A stretch of 64,000 nucleotides of DNA from Bacteroides sp. AN502(2024) (GTDB lineage: Bacteria > Bacteroidota > Bacteroidia > Bacteroidales > Bacteroidaceae): contig NZ_JBGFSP010000003.1 of the NCBI RefSeq assembly GCF_041227145.1, positions 1,798,001 through 1,862,000 of the forward strand. The letters are read 5' to 3'. A program made the position numbers and the translations under genes. How positions within the stretch are numbered: the stretch's first letter is position 1; each line of letters begins with the position of its first letter. This document shows, piece by piece, positions 52,299 through 61,519 of this stretch. The notes below the pieces were generated by a model. It ran no database searches and had not been told where the DNA came from. It saw only the letters and a list, made by a program, of their open reading frames with translations.

Positions 52299-55200
52299 AT
52301 GAAACAATACAGAACCGTAAACAACCTTATGGGTTGGCTTGCATTTATCATTGCGGCAACCGTCTACTGCCTGACAATAGAACCGACGGCAAGTTTCTGG
52401 GATTGCCCGGAGTTCATAACTACCGGCTATAAACTGGAAGTCGGACACCCGCCCGGCGCGCCTTTCTTCATGCTGATGGCTAACTTGTTCACCCAATTTG
52501 CTTCCGATGTGACTACCGTAGCAAAAATGGTGAATTACATGAGTGCCCTGATGAGTGGCGCCTGTATCCTGTTTCTTTTCTGGAGCATCACCCATCTGGT
52601 ACGCAAACTGATTATCACTGATGAAAACAATATCACCAAAGGACAGCTTATCACGGTGATGGGTAGCGGACTGATCGGTGCACTGGTCTATACATTCAGT
52701 GACACGTTCTGGTTCTCGGCCGTAGAAGGTGAAGTATATGCCTTCTCCTCCCTGTTTACCGCTGTCGTTTTCTGGTTGATCCTGAAATGGGAAGACGTGG
52801 CCGACCAACCGCATAGCGACCGCTGGCTCATCCTCATCGCCTATCTGACGGGATTGAGTATCGGTGTCCATTTGCTGAACTTGCTTTGTCTACCCGCCAT
52901 CGTGCTGGTTTACTACTATAAGAAAACTCCGAACACCACTGCAAAAGGCTCGCTGCTGGCACTCATCGGTTCCGGTGTATTGGTAGCTGCCGTTCTCTAC
53001 GGTATCGTACCGGGTATTGTGAAAGTAGGCGGCTGGTTTGAACTGCTGTTTGTCAACGGACTTGGCATGTCGTTCAACTCCGGCGTAGTAGTTTATATCT
53101 TCCTTCTTGCAGCCACTCTGATCTGGGGTGTGTACGAAAGCTATACCGAAAAGAACAAGATGCGCATGGCCATCTCCTTTATCCTGACGATTGCCTTACT
53201 GGGTATCCCGTTCTACGGACACGGAGCCAGCAGTATCATCATCGGTATTTTGGTTATCGCTGTACTGGGACTTTACCTCGCTCCGAGTGTCCAGACTAAG
53301 ATCAAAGAAAGATGGCGTATCACCGCCCGCACCATGAACACGGCTTTGCTGTGCACCATGATGATCGTAATCGGATATTCTTCTTATGCACTGATTGTTA
53401 TCCGCTCCACTGCCAACACTCCGATGGACCAGAATTCACCGGAAGATATATTCACACTGGGCGAATACCTCGGTCGTGAACAATACGGAACCCGCCCGCT
53501 TTTCTACGGTCCCGCCTTCTCTTCGAAAGTGGCGCTCGACGTAAAAGACGGATATTGCATTCCGCGTCAGTCGGAAACAGGAAGCAAGTATGTCCGTAAG
53601 GAAAAGACCTCTCCCGACGAAAAAGACTCTTACATCGAACTTCCCGGACGTGTAGAATACGAATATGCACAGAACATGCTTTTCCCGCGTATGTACAGCT
53701 CGTCACACGCTCCGTACTACAAGCAATGGGTGGACATCAAGGGATATGATGTTCCTTACGACCAGTGTGGAGAAATGGTAATGGTAAATATGCCTACCCA
53801 ATGGGAGAATATCAAGTTCTTCTTCTCCTACCAGTTGAATTTCATGTACTGGCGTTATTTTATGTGGAACTTTGCCGGACGGCAGAATGATATGCAAGGT
53901 AGCGGAGAAATCGAGCACGGCAACTGGATCACCGGTATTCCGTTTATCGATAACCTGCTGGTAGGTAATCAGGAATTACTCCCGCAAGATCTCAAAAACA
54001 ATAAAGGTCACAATGTATTCTACTGTCTGCCACTGATTCTCGGTCTGATCGGACTTTTCTGGCAGGCTTATCATAGCCAACGAGGAATCCAACAATTCTG
54101 GGTGGTCTTCTTCCTGTTCTTTATGACAGGTATCGCCATTGTACTCTACCTCAACCAGACTCCTACACAACCTCGTGAACGAGACTATGCATACGCCGGA
54201 TCGTTCTATGCCTTTGCCATCTGGGTAGGTATGGGAGTGACGGGCATCATCCGCATGTTGCGAGATTACTGTAAAATGCAGGAACTCCCGGCAGCCGTAT
54301 TGGCTTCTGTGCTCTGTTTATTCGTTCCCATCCAGATGGCGGGACAGACGTGGGATGACCACGACCGCAGCGGACGCTTTGTTGCCCGTGACTTCGGACA
54401 GAACTACCTGATGACCTTACAGGAGAAAGGGAATCCGATCATCTATACCAATGGCGATAATGATACTTTCCCATTGTGGTACAACCAGGAAACGGAAGGT
54501 TTCCGTACAGATGCCCGCACCTGTAACCTGAGCTACCTGCAAACAGACTGGTATATCGACCAGATGAAACGTCCTGCATACGATTCTCCATCACTTCCTA
54601 TCAACTGGAATCGTGTGGAATATGTGGAAGGACAAAACGAATATATTCCTGTCCGACCGGAAATGAAGGCCCTCATCGACAGCTATTTCAAACAGGCAAA
54701 CGAACTGGCAGCACAGGGAGACACTACCATATTGTCCCTCGTTCATTCCATCTTCGGTGAGAATCCATACGAACTGAAGGAGATCATCAACCGCTGGATG
54801 CTCGGCAAGAACGACCAGCTGAAAGAGCTTCTTAAAAAGACAGGAAAAGATATCCAACTGCCGCTTATCCCTACGGACAGCATCGTAATGAAGGTGGACG
54901 AAGAAGCTGTACGCCGCTCCGGCATGAAGATACCGGAAGCTTTGGGCGACTCTATCCCCGAATACATGACAATCACCCTCAGAGACACCAACGGCAACCC
55001 GAAACGCGCCCTCTACAAGAGTGAACTGATGATGCTCGAAATGCTTGCCAATGCTAACTGGGAACGTCCTATCTATATGGCAATCACCGTAGGAAGCGAC
55101 AATCATCTGGGTATGGACAACCACTTTATGCAGGAAGGTCTTGCCTACCGTTTCACTCCGTTCGATACGGACAAGCTGGACAGCAAGATCGACAGTGAAA

Positions 55201-55712
55201 AGATGTATGACAACCTGATGAACAAGTTCAAGTTCGGCGGTATCGACCAGCCGGATATCTACATCGACGAGAACGTGATGCGCATGTGCTACACACACCG
55301 CCGTATCTTCACGCAACTCGTAGGCCAGCTCATCAAAGAAGGCAAAAAGGACAAGGCACTCGCCGCGCTCGATTACGCTGAAAAGATGATTCCGGTATAC
55401 AACGTACCGTATGACTGGGCAAACGGCGCCTTCCAAATGGCAGAATCTTACTATCAACTGGAGCAGAAGGAGAAAGCCGACAAGATCATCGACGAGCTTG
55501 CCAATAAGTCGCTCGAATACATGACCTGGTATCTTAGCCTGAATGATAACCAGCTTGCTATCGCCGGTGAAAACTTCGTATACAACGCCAGCTTGCTCGA
55601 TGCCGAAGTCCGCCTAATGAGAAAATACAAATCGGAAGAACTCGTGAAACATTACTCTACGCAACTCGAACGGCTGTACAACGAGTACGCAACGAGAATG
55701 GAAGGGAAATAA
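52299..55712 (+). CDS. DUF2723 membrane protein (protein O-mannosyltransferase-like)
   Basis: A 1137-residue protein. The N-terminal half has about 12 membrane helices and the GT-C-like opening block (ASFWDCPEFITTGYKLEVGH), where the acidic residue in the first periplasmic loop resembles that of PMT/ArnT glycosyltransferases. TPTQPRERDYAYAGSFYAFA is a family hallmark. The C-terminal 450 residues are soluble, ending in TPR-like helices. DUF2723 proteins are near-universal in Bacteroidetes and are proposed to take part in glycan transfer, but I know of no proof for this subfamily. ATG 52299 is preferred to the GTG at 52293. A deacetylase gene follows after 23 bp. Confidence 0.85.
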   Translation: MKQYRTVNNLMGWLAFIIAATVYCLTIEPTASFWDCPEFITTGYKLEVGHPPGAPFFMLMANLFTQFASDVTTVAKMVNYMSALMSGACILFLFWSITHLVRKLIITDENNITKGQLITVMGSGLIGALVYTFSDTFWFSAVEGEVYAFSSLFTAVVFWLILKWEDVADQPHSDRWLILIAYLTGLSIGVHLLNLLCLPAIVLVYYYKKTPNTTAKGSLLALIGSGVLVAAVLYGIVPGIVKVGGWFELLFVNGLGMSFNSGVVVYIFLLAATLIWGVYESYTEKNKMRMAISFILTIALLGIPFYGHGASSIIIGILVIAVLGLYLAPSVQTKIKERWRITARTMNTALLCTMMIVIGYSSYALIVIRSTANTPMDQNSPEDIFTLGEYLGREQYGTRPLFYGPAFSSKVALDVKDGYCIPRQSETGSKYVRKEKTSPDEKDSYIELPGRVEYEYAQNMLFPRMYSSSHAPYYKQWVDIKGYDVPYDQCGEMVMVNMPTQWENIKFFFSYQLNFMYWRYFMWNFAGRQNDMQGSGEIEHGNWITGIPFIDNLLVGNQELLPQDLKNNKGHNVFYCLPLILGLIGLFWQAYHSQRGIQQFWVVFFLFFMTGIAIVLYLNQTPTQPRERDYAYAGSFYAFAIWVGMGVTGIIRMLRDYCKMQELPAAVLASVLCLFVPIQMAGQTWDDHDRSGRFVARDFGQNYLMTLQEKGNPIIYTNGDNDTFPLWYNQETEGFRTDARTCNLSYLQTDWYIDQMKRPAYDSPSLPINWNRVEYVEGQNEYIPVRPEMKALIDSYFKQANELAAQGDTTILSLVHSIFGENPYELKEIINRWMLGKNDQLKELLKKTGKDIQLPLIPTDSIVMKVDEEAVRRSGMKIPEALGDSIPEYMTITLRDTNGNPKRALYKSELMMLEMLANANWERPIYMAITVGSDNHLGMDNHFMQEGLAYRFTPFDTDKLDSKIDSEKMYDNLMNKFKFGGIDQPDIYIDENVMRMCYTHRRIFTQLVGQLIKEGKKDKALAALDYAEKMIPVYNVPYDWANGAFQMAESYYQLEQKEKADKIIDELANKSLEYMTWYLSLNDNQLAIAGENFVYNASLLDAEVRLMRKYKSEELVKHYSTQLERLYNEYATRMEGK

Positions 55713-55735
55713 ATAGTAAGTATCAACAGACTCTC

Positions 55736-56350
55736 ATGTTTATAGAACAACCACCTTGGCTTTTCCGGATGTTGTATCCACAAGCCATTTTCCGAATGGA
55801 CCCGAATGAGCCGGCAGTCTATCTGACTTTCGATGACGGTCCCATTCCCGAAGTGACTCCCTGGGTACTGGAAATACTGGAGAAGCATCATATTAAAGCT
55901 ACCTTTTTCATGGTAGGCGATAATATACGCAAACATCCGGATGAATACCGAATGGTGGTAGAGCACGGACACCGCATTGGCAACCATACTTTCAACCACA
56001 TCCGTGGATTTGAATATTCCAATCCGGACTACCTTGCAAACGCCCAAAAGGTAGACGAAATCATTCATTCCGAGCTCTTCCGTCCGCCACACGGACACAT
56101 GGGATTCAGGCAGTATTATACGTTACGCCATCATTACCGCATCATTATGTGGGATCTCGTGACTCGCGATTACAGTAAGCGGATGCGCCCGGAACAAGTG
56201 CTGGACAATGTGAAACGCTATGTACGAAACGGTTCTATCATCACTTTTCACGATTCGCTCAAGTCATGGAACAACGGTAACCTGCAATACGCACTTCCCC
56301 GTGCCATCGAATTCCTGAAAGAGGAAGGTTATGAATTCAAGGTTTTATAA
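55736..56350 (+). CDS. Polysaccharide deacetylase (NodB-homology) family protein
   Basis: A 204-residue single-domain carbohydrate esterase family 4-like protein. Motif 1 is LTFDDGP (catalytic base and metal Asp), motif 2 HRIGNHTFNH supplies the metal His pair, and motif 3 is FRPPHGHMG. Members remove N- or O-acetyl groups from peptidoglycan or other glycans. There is no signal peptide, so it may act on cytosolic or membrane-linked intermediates. It probably shares a transcript with the DUF2723 gene. Confidence 0.88.
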   Translation: MFIEQPPWLFRMLYPQAIFRMDPNEPAVYLTFDDGPIPEVTPWVLEILEKHHIKATFFMVGDNIRKHPDEYRMVVEHGHRIGNHTFNHIRGFEYSNPDYLANAQKVDEIIHSELFRPPHGHMGFRQYYTLRHHYRIIMWDLVTRDYSKRMRPEQVLDNVKRYVRNGSIITFHDSLKSWNNGNLQYALPRAIEFLKEEGYEFKVL

Positions 56351-56456
56351 TTAAGAACCTTTGAGAAAACAGAAACTTCGAAAAGGACAAAAAGTCATGA
56401 TGGAAAAAGAAGGGCTCTGATGAATAAAAAAAGTTCCCTGACAAGCGAAAAAATAT

Positions 56457-56554
56457 AAGGCTGTCTAACAAGTCCTATTTTAACGATTTTACCCCTGCCA
56501 GAATATGCTTTGGCAGGGGTGACTTTTAATTACTGATACCTGTTAGACAGTCTT
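56457..56554. repeat. MITE-like nested inverted repeat, about 98 bp
   Basis: Outer arms 56457-56470 and 56541-56554 (AAGGCTGTCTAACA against its complement, one mismatch). The inner perfect stem ACCCCTGCCA (56491-56500) / TGGCAGGGGT (56511-56520) has a 10-nt loop. The core GATTT(T)ACCCCTGCCA recurs in the element at 61789-61886. The rest of the 56351-56836 gap shows no convincing gene. Confidence 0.65.
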
Positions 56555-56836
56555 TTGTCGTATAAGCCCCGTTTTTTGCCCAAATTTGAAAGATTCCTTC
56601 TCTTTCTTATAAGATATCAGCGCAACCGCATTTCGCCCGGTAAAGGGCAAAAAGAGGGAAAAACAACCTACATTCAGAAAGTTTCTGATTCACACCACGA
56701 TTACAGTAGTAGGTTATCCCGGTATCTTCGTCAACTGGCATTCTACCACCCAGGACGATTACGAACAACGCGCTTTTACGAGATAACCCAAGGGCATTAT
56801 AACGCAAAGAATGAGGAGAGCAGACAATTTGCGCCC

Positions 56837-58135
56837 TCATTTCAACATCCATTTCCAAGCAGGAAGCACGCGGATAACCATATCCTGTTCCTGCCATTCA
56901 GTTTCCATATCCATCGTTACAATAACAAGTTCCCGGCAGTCTGTTGCCTGAGCAGCCTCCAGCAGTCCATCTACTTCCCGCTTACGAGTTTCCTCATCGT
57001 TCATCTGATAACTAACCTGAATCAACCGGGTCACTTTGTCATATTCTACAACCACAAAATCACATTCCTTCTTGCCTTTATAATAATGCAATTCTTCCTG
57101 AATCCGCAAATTTCTCCGCAGGTAAAGAAAAACAGCATTCTCCAAAAGCTTTCCATGATCCTCACTCTGTGGGTTCAGAAGTACGGAACGCAAACCATTA
57201 TCAATGCAATAATATTTTTTATCTCCTGTATTCTCTTTCACAAGTGACGGGTCATACTTTGTCAGAGAGAAGAAGAGATAAACAGACTCGGTCTGAACAA
57301 TCACATCATACAATGTATTCTTCCCAATACTGATTCCCTGCGACTTTAATTCATTATAAATCCGATTGATAGAAGTAGGTTTAGTCAAGTTACTCATCAC
57401 TCTTTTAATGAAATAACGTATCGGTTCCGGATTCTTTATCTCATATCTCTCCACAAGATCTTTGTAGAGCATCACAAAGAAGTACTCTTGTAAAATTCGA
57501 TCTTTATATAACGGAGCTGCCAATACAACTTCCGGAAAACCTCCTCCATGCAAATATGCTTTAAACGCATTGATAAGTCTGGCTCGATTTTCAGGCACAT
57601 AATGATTTGTATCCACTTCAGTGAAGCTGCAAAATTCGTTGAACGACAATGGAAATTCTTCATATTGCAATGTCCGTCCACGCAGAGAAGTTGCCAGCTC
57701 TGAAGAAAGCATCCGGGAGTTACTCCCTGTTAGAAAGAGATGTTTGCATTCATGTTCGTAAACTCTCCGCACAAAAGGTTGCCAATCGTCTGCCATTTGC
57801 ACTTCGTCAAAGAACATATACACTTCTTTCAATGGAATGGCAGGGTAAAGTTCTCGGTATGCTTGAAGAATTTCATCCAAATTATCTGCATTCAGATGCA
57901 AGCGTTCATCATCAAAATTCAGAAATAAGATCTGTTCCTTAGTTATAACCTGCTCACTAACAAGTTGATTGATTATCAACAGGAAAAGAGAAGACTTACC
58001 GCATCTTCTCACGCCAGGCACTGTTATGATCTTCCCGCTATCAACAGGCAGAGTGAGCTCACGAGGACGTACCTCTACTGGTAGTGAGGCTTGAAATCCT
58101 GCAATCAGTTGCTTTAATAGTTCTTTCTTTCCCAT
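56837..58135 (-). CDS. AAA-family ATPase with DUF4143 domain
   Basis: A 432-residue cytosolic protein. Walker A GVRRCGKSS (41-49), Walker B VYMFFDEVQ and sensor LFLTGSNSRML define the AAA_14 domain. The C-terminal half is DUF4143-like with the nuclease-resembling block LENAVFLYLRRN, then KKECDFVVV. Such ATPases are scattered in Bacteroides genomes in many paralogues, and their role is unknown. The ATG at 58135 (MGKKELLKQ) is chosen since an upstream frame adds a low-complexity stretch crossing a terminator hairpin. It stands alone. Confidence 0.8.
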   Translation of the reverse strand: MGKKELLKQLIAGFQASLPVEVRPRELTLPVDSGKIITVPGVRRCGKSSLFLLIINQLVSEQVITKEQILFLNFDDERLHLNADNLDEILQAYRELYPAIPLKEVYMFFDEVQMADDWQPFVRRVYEHECKHLFLTGSNSRMLSSELATSLRGRTLQYEEFPLSFNEFCSFTEVDTNHYVPENRARLINAFKAYLHGGGFPEVVLAAPLYKDRILQEYFFVMLYKDLVERYEIKNPEPIRYFIKRVMSNLTKPTSINRIYNELKSQGISIGKNTLYDVIVQTESVYLFFSLTKYDPSLVKENTGDKKYYCIDNGLRSVLLNPQSEDHGKLLENAVFLYLRRNLRIQEELHYYKGKKECDFVVVEYDKVTRLIQVSYQMNDEETRKREVDGLLEAAQATDCRELVIVTMDMETEWQEQDMVIRVLPAWKWMLK

Positions 58136-58177
58136 AAAGACGCATTCTTTATTATCTTTCTTTTTCAGAAAGACAAA

Positions 58178-58220
58178 AATAAGCAAAAGTTTCTTTTTAT
58201 CAAAGAAACTTTTGCTTATT
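58178..58220 (-). terminator. Strong terminator after the kdu operon
   Basis: Perfect 19-bp stem with arms 58178-58196 and 58202-58220 (AATAAGCAAAAGTTTCTTT and complement), 5-nt loop, followed on the minus strand by TTTTGTC. It lies between the DUF4861 gene and the ATPase gene. Confidence 0.75.
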
Positions 58221-58259
58221 CTATTTGAAAGGACCAATGATATTCAATAATTCAACACA

Positions 58260-59501
58260 TTAATACGCCACCGCCAGCGGAGTACGCAATTTCTGCGCAT
58301 ATTCAGCCATGTATTTATTCCAGGCATCCGGAGTCTTGATAGCCGCCTTATCCCAGGCAGATCCCCAGTAATAAGTATATTCGGAACCCGGCTCATATTC
58401 GCTGATAGCCAGCACATGACCATCGGCGCCGCCACGCTCTTTTTTCTCATCTTCCGAGAAAAGAATAGTTTTGGCATCTTTTACCTGTACAGGGAATGCG
58501 GCACCGACAAATATCTTACCGTTTCCACCTGCCCTGTCGGTTGTAGGATCAACGTAAGTGATATAACCGTTTGCGGCATCTGCTACAACCGCACCGTCCG
58601 GTTCACGCAGGACGATTCCTGTAACTACGGGCATTGCCTCTTTCAGACTGGTATATGAAATGACTGCTTTATTAAGATACGATCCTGCATCCAGAGATAT
58701 AACACGTGTTTCCACTACATTAGAATCGCCACGGACTACCAGCGGGGTAAATTCCAGCTTTACAGTAAAGCGTAATGGACCGTTATCAAGAATTTCCTGA
58801 GTGCGATAGCAATAAGGGTAGATAATCGTATCGCCTGCCATCAAAGCAGCCGTACCGCCACCCAATGTAGGACCTACAGCATAACAGTCCATTCCGTACC
58901 CATGATCAATATGATAAGAAATGGCACGCCCCAATTCGGCAGCCGCTTTCGGGTCTGTCTTTTTCAGTTCGGCTATCTTAGCACGCTTCTCCTTATTCAG
59001 CTCTTCAGCATACATACTTTCCAAAACAGGCTCGGTAGTATTATACTTCGTGAAGATATCGTAGCCAAAGCCACGCTCGTTTCTTGCCTGCAAAGCAGGG
59101 CCATACGCACGGAAACCTACGAGGTCGTTCTCCCAGGCAACATCGTCCAAGCGTTCAGGATAATATTTGCCGCAGGCTATTACATTAAAAGGAGCCGGAG
59201 TGCCCGGCTGGATAGTATAAATAGCTGTACCGTTTGCCTTTACCATAACCGGGAAAATGACTTTTTCGTCATATGTCATTTGGTAAGGTACTTGTTGACC
59301 GTCAGCGTCAAGTACTACAATCTGTGCTGTATCTGCCAGTTTCAGCTTGGCAACTACATCGCTCATCGGTACTTCAACCATCTCTCCTGCGCATTCTAAA
59401 GCCAATGGATTGGTCACCGTAACCGTCATTGCCTGTTTACTGTCGACACAGGAGGCAAAAGCCGTCAAAGCAACAGCAAGCAGAATAAATATCTTTTTCA
59501 T
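58260..59501 (-). CDS. DUF4861 lipoprotein, probable uronate/pectin catabolism accessory
   Basis: A 413-residue lipoprotein with lipobox FASC and Cys18. The sequence matches the DUF4861 type: early VTVTNPLALECAGEMVEVP, central YHIDHGYGMDCYAVGPTLGG and late YYWGSAWDKA. DUF4861 genes often sit in pectin or uronate loci of Bacteroidetes. The activity is not proven; a lyase or hydrolase for unsaturated uronides is a reasonable guess. Gap of 95 bp to kduD upstream, same strand, followed by a strong terminator, so it is probably the last gene of the kdu operon. Confidence 0.8.
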   Translation of the reverse strand: MKKIFILLAVALTAFASCVDSKQAMTVTVTNPLALECAGEMVEVPMSDVVAKLKLADTAQIVVLDADGQQVPYQMTYDEKVIFPVMVKANGTAIYTIQPGTPAPFNVIACGKYYPERLDDVAWENDLVGFRAYGPALQARNERGFGYDIFTKYNTTEPVLESMYAEELNKEKRAKIAELKKTDPKAAAELGRAISYHIDHGYGMDCYAVGPTLGGGTAALMAGDTIIYPYCYRTQEILDNGPLRFTVKLEFTPLVVRGDSNVVETRVISLDAGSYLNKAVISYTSLKEAMPVVTGIVLREPDGAVVADAANGYITYVDPTTDRAGGNGKIFVGAAFPVQVKDAKTILFSEDEKKERGGADGHVLAISEYEPGSEYTYYWGSAWDKAAIKTPDAWNKYMAEYAQKLRTPLAVAY

Positions 59502-59596
59502 GATTGGTTCTTATTAAATAAAAAAATAAGGTGACAGATGAAAAGAGGATGCTCTTTGCCATTCTATCACCTTAGCGAAATCTCTTCTATTATCTA

Positions 59597-60400
59597 TTAT
59601 TTCGGTTGTTTTCCGATATAAGCAAGAATACCACCATCTACGTAGAGAATGTGACCGTTAACAGCGTTAGAAGCTTCAGAAGCAAGGAACACGGCAGGGC
59701 CAGTCAGTTCTTGCGGATCCAACCAACGACCGGCAGGAGTCTTAGCGCAGATGAATGAATCGAATGGATGACGGCTTCCGTCTGCCTGCGGCTCACGAAG
59801 AGGAGCAGTTTGCGGAGTAGCGATATAACCCGGGCCGATACCATTACACTGGATGTTGTATTCACCATATTCAGAACAGATATTGCGAGTCAGCATCTTC
59901 AAACCACCCTTAGCAGCAGCGTAAGCAGATACTGTTTCACGGCCCAATTCAGACATCATAGAACAGATGTTAATGATCTTACCTGCACGCTTTTCCATCA
60001 TAGCCGGCAAAACGGCCTTAGCAACGATAAAAGGAGCATTCAAGTCGATGTCGACTACACGACGGAAATCAGCAGCATCCATCTCGTGCATAGGAATACG
60101 ACGAATAATACCTGCATTATTCACAAGGATATCAATGGTACCTACTTCTTTTGCAATCGTAGCAACCATCGCCTGAACAGCCGATTCGTCTGTCACGTCG
60201 CATACGTAACCGTGAGCTTTGATACCTTTTGCAGTATAAGCAGCCATACCTTTGTCTACCAACTCTTGATTGATGTCGTTAAAACAAATTTTAGCGCCTT
60301 GTTCTGCAAATGCAGAAGCAATAGCAAATCCGATACCATAAGAAGCACCTGTAACGAGAGCTACCTTACCTTCCAAAGAAAAATTCAAAAACTGATTCAT
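59597..60400 (-). CDS. kduD: 2-deoxy-D-gluconate 3-dehydrogenase / gluconate 5-dehydrogenase (KduD)
   Basis: A 267-residue short-chain dehydrogenase. The cofactor loop is TGASYGIGFAIA, NNAGIIRR is the NAG motif, and the catalytic Ser-Tyr-Lys are seen in ICSMMSELG and SAYAAAKGG. With kduI upstream it is best read as KduD, reducing 2,5-diketo-3-deoxygluconate to 2-keto-3-deoxygluconate with NADH. Gluconate 5-dehydrogenase is the alternative automatic name for the same group. The gap to kduI is 40 bp. Confidence 0.9.
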   Translation of the reverse strand: MNQFLNFSLEGKVALVTGASYGIGFAIASAFAEQGAKICFNDINQELVDKGMAAYTAKGIKAHGYVCDVTDESAVQAMVATIAKEVGTIDILVNNAGIIRRIPMHEMDAADFRRVVDIDLNAPFIVAKAVLPAMMEKRAGKIINICSMMSELGRETVSAYAAAKGGLKMLTRNICSEYGEYNIQCNGIGPGYIATPQTAPLREPQADGSRHPFDSFICAKTPAGRWLDPQELTGPAVFLASEASNAVNGHILYVDGGILAYIGKQPK

Positions 60401-60440
60401 AATTCTTTTTGTTATTAAATTAGGAAAACTATTGTAGTTG

Positions 60441-61283
60441 TTATTTCAAATCTGTTATTAATGAGAAGTCCTGGTCACCGTAGTCGAGGTTCTCACCACC
60501 CATACCCCAGATAAAGGTATAGTTGTGGGTAGCGGCAGCCGAGTGGATAGACCATTCGGGAGAAAGAACCGCTTGGTCGCCTTTCATCCAGATGTGACGC
60601 GTTTCGCCTACCTCACCCATAAAGTGGCAGATGGCATGATCTTCGGGAATCTCGAAATAGAAGTAAGCTTCCATACGACGACTGTGTACATGGGCCGGCA
60701 TCGTGTTCCACACACTTCCCGGAGCCAGTTCCGTCATACCCATCTGCAACTGGCAAGTTGGCAATACCTGATTCACCAGCATCTTATTGATGTTGCGGTG
60801 ATTGGAACCTTCCAAAGACCCCATTTCGGCCACTACAGCATCGGCTTTCGCCACCTTGCGGTTGGGATAGTTGCGGTGTGCAGTCAGCGAGTTGAAGTAG
60901 AATTTGGCAGGATGAGCAGCGTCTTTGCTTTCGAAAGTCACTTCGCGGTCGCCCGAACCCAGATAAAGAGCTTCTTTATAGTCCAGTTCGAACTCTGCGT
61001 CGCCTGCTTTCACAATACCGGGACCGCCGACATTGTAGATACCCATTTCACGACGGGTGAGGAAGAACGGAGCTTTCAGCGGATCAATCGCTTCAAGCGT
61101 CAGCACCTCTCCTACCGGCAGCGCGCCACCTACTACCATACGGTCGTACATGGAATATACCATATTTACTTCATTGGGAACAAATATGTTTTCGATTAAG
61201 AAATCTCTGCGGATTCTTGCTGTATCATAACTTTTGGCATCTTCCGGATGCGCAGCATAGCGAATTTCATAGTTCGTCTTCAT
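60441..61283 (-). CDS. kduI: 5-keto-4-deoxyuronate isomerase
   Basis: A 280-residue cupin enzyme converting 5-keto-4-deoxyuronate, from unsaturated uronides, to 2,5-diketo-3-deoxygluconate. Typical blocks are NYEIRYAAHPEDAKSYDT near the start, GREVTFES-like strands, and the metal-binding cupin HVHSRRMEAYFYFEI. The length is standard. It is the first gene of the operon kduI-kduD-DUF4861. The operon serves breakdown of pectin, glycosaminoglycan or similar uronate polymers, though no lyase gene is in the window. Confidence 0.95.
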   Translation of the reverse strand: MKTNYEIRYAAHPEDAKSYDTARIRRDFLIENIFVPNEVNMVYSMYDRMVVGGALPVGEVLTLEAIDPLKAPFFLTRREMGIYNVGGPGIVKAGDAEFELDYKEALYLGSGDREVTFESKDAAHPAKFYFNSLTAHRNYPNRKVAKADAVVAEMGSLEGSNHRNINKMLVNQVLPTCQLQMGMTELAPGSVWNTMPAHVHSRRMEAYFYFEIPEDHAICHFMGEVGETRHIWMKGDQAVLSPEWSIHSAAATHNYTFIWGMGGENLDYGDQDFSLITDLK

Positions 61284-61349
61284 ACCTTATTTATTTATAG
61301 TTATTGAATAAGCTCTCTTTCTAGGTGCACTTCGTTTACGTACACGATG

Positions 61350-61357
61350 CAAAAATA
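61350..61357 (-). promoter_or_regulatory. -7 promoter element of kdu operon
   Basis: On the minus strand TATTTTTG, a perfect TAnnTTTG, 66 bp before the kduI start. No clear -33 at the expected spacing. Confidence 0.5.
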
Positions 61358-61519
61358 GCAAAAGAAAACGGGTTTACCTTGCAATTTCGTTCCAATTATC
61401 CACCAAAAATGTCCAGAATCTGTGTTATGTACACTTTTTTAACGAACTATAATACGTTTGGGGAGAGATTTCGGGTCACCGGTAAAGTCTTGTGGGGTCA
61501 TCGATAAAATCCTGTGGTT

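Noticed and set aside
52260..52871. 203-codon minus-strand ORF
   Set aside because: Antisense to the start of the DUF2723 gene.
56555..57247. 230-codon plus-strand ORF
   Set aside because: Mostly antisense to the AAA/DUF4143 gene and starts inside a MITE-flanking region without a promoter.
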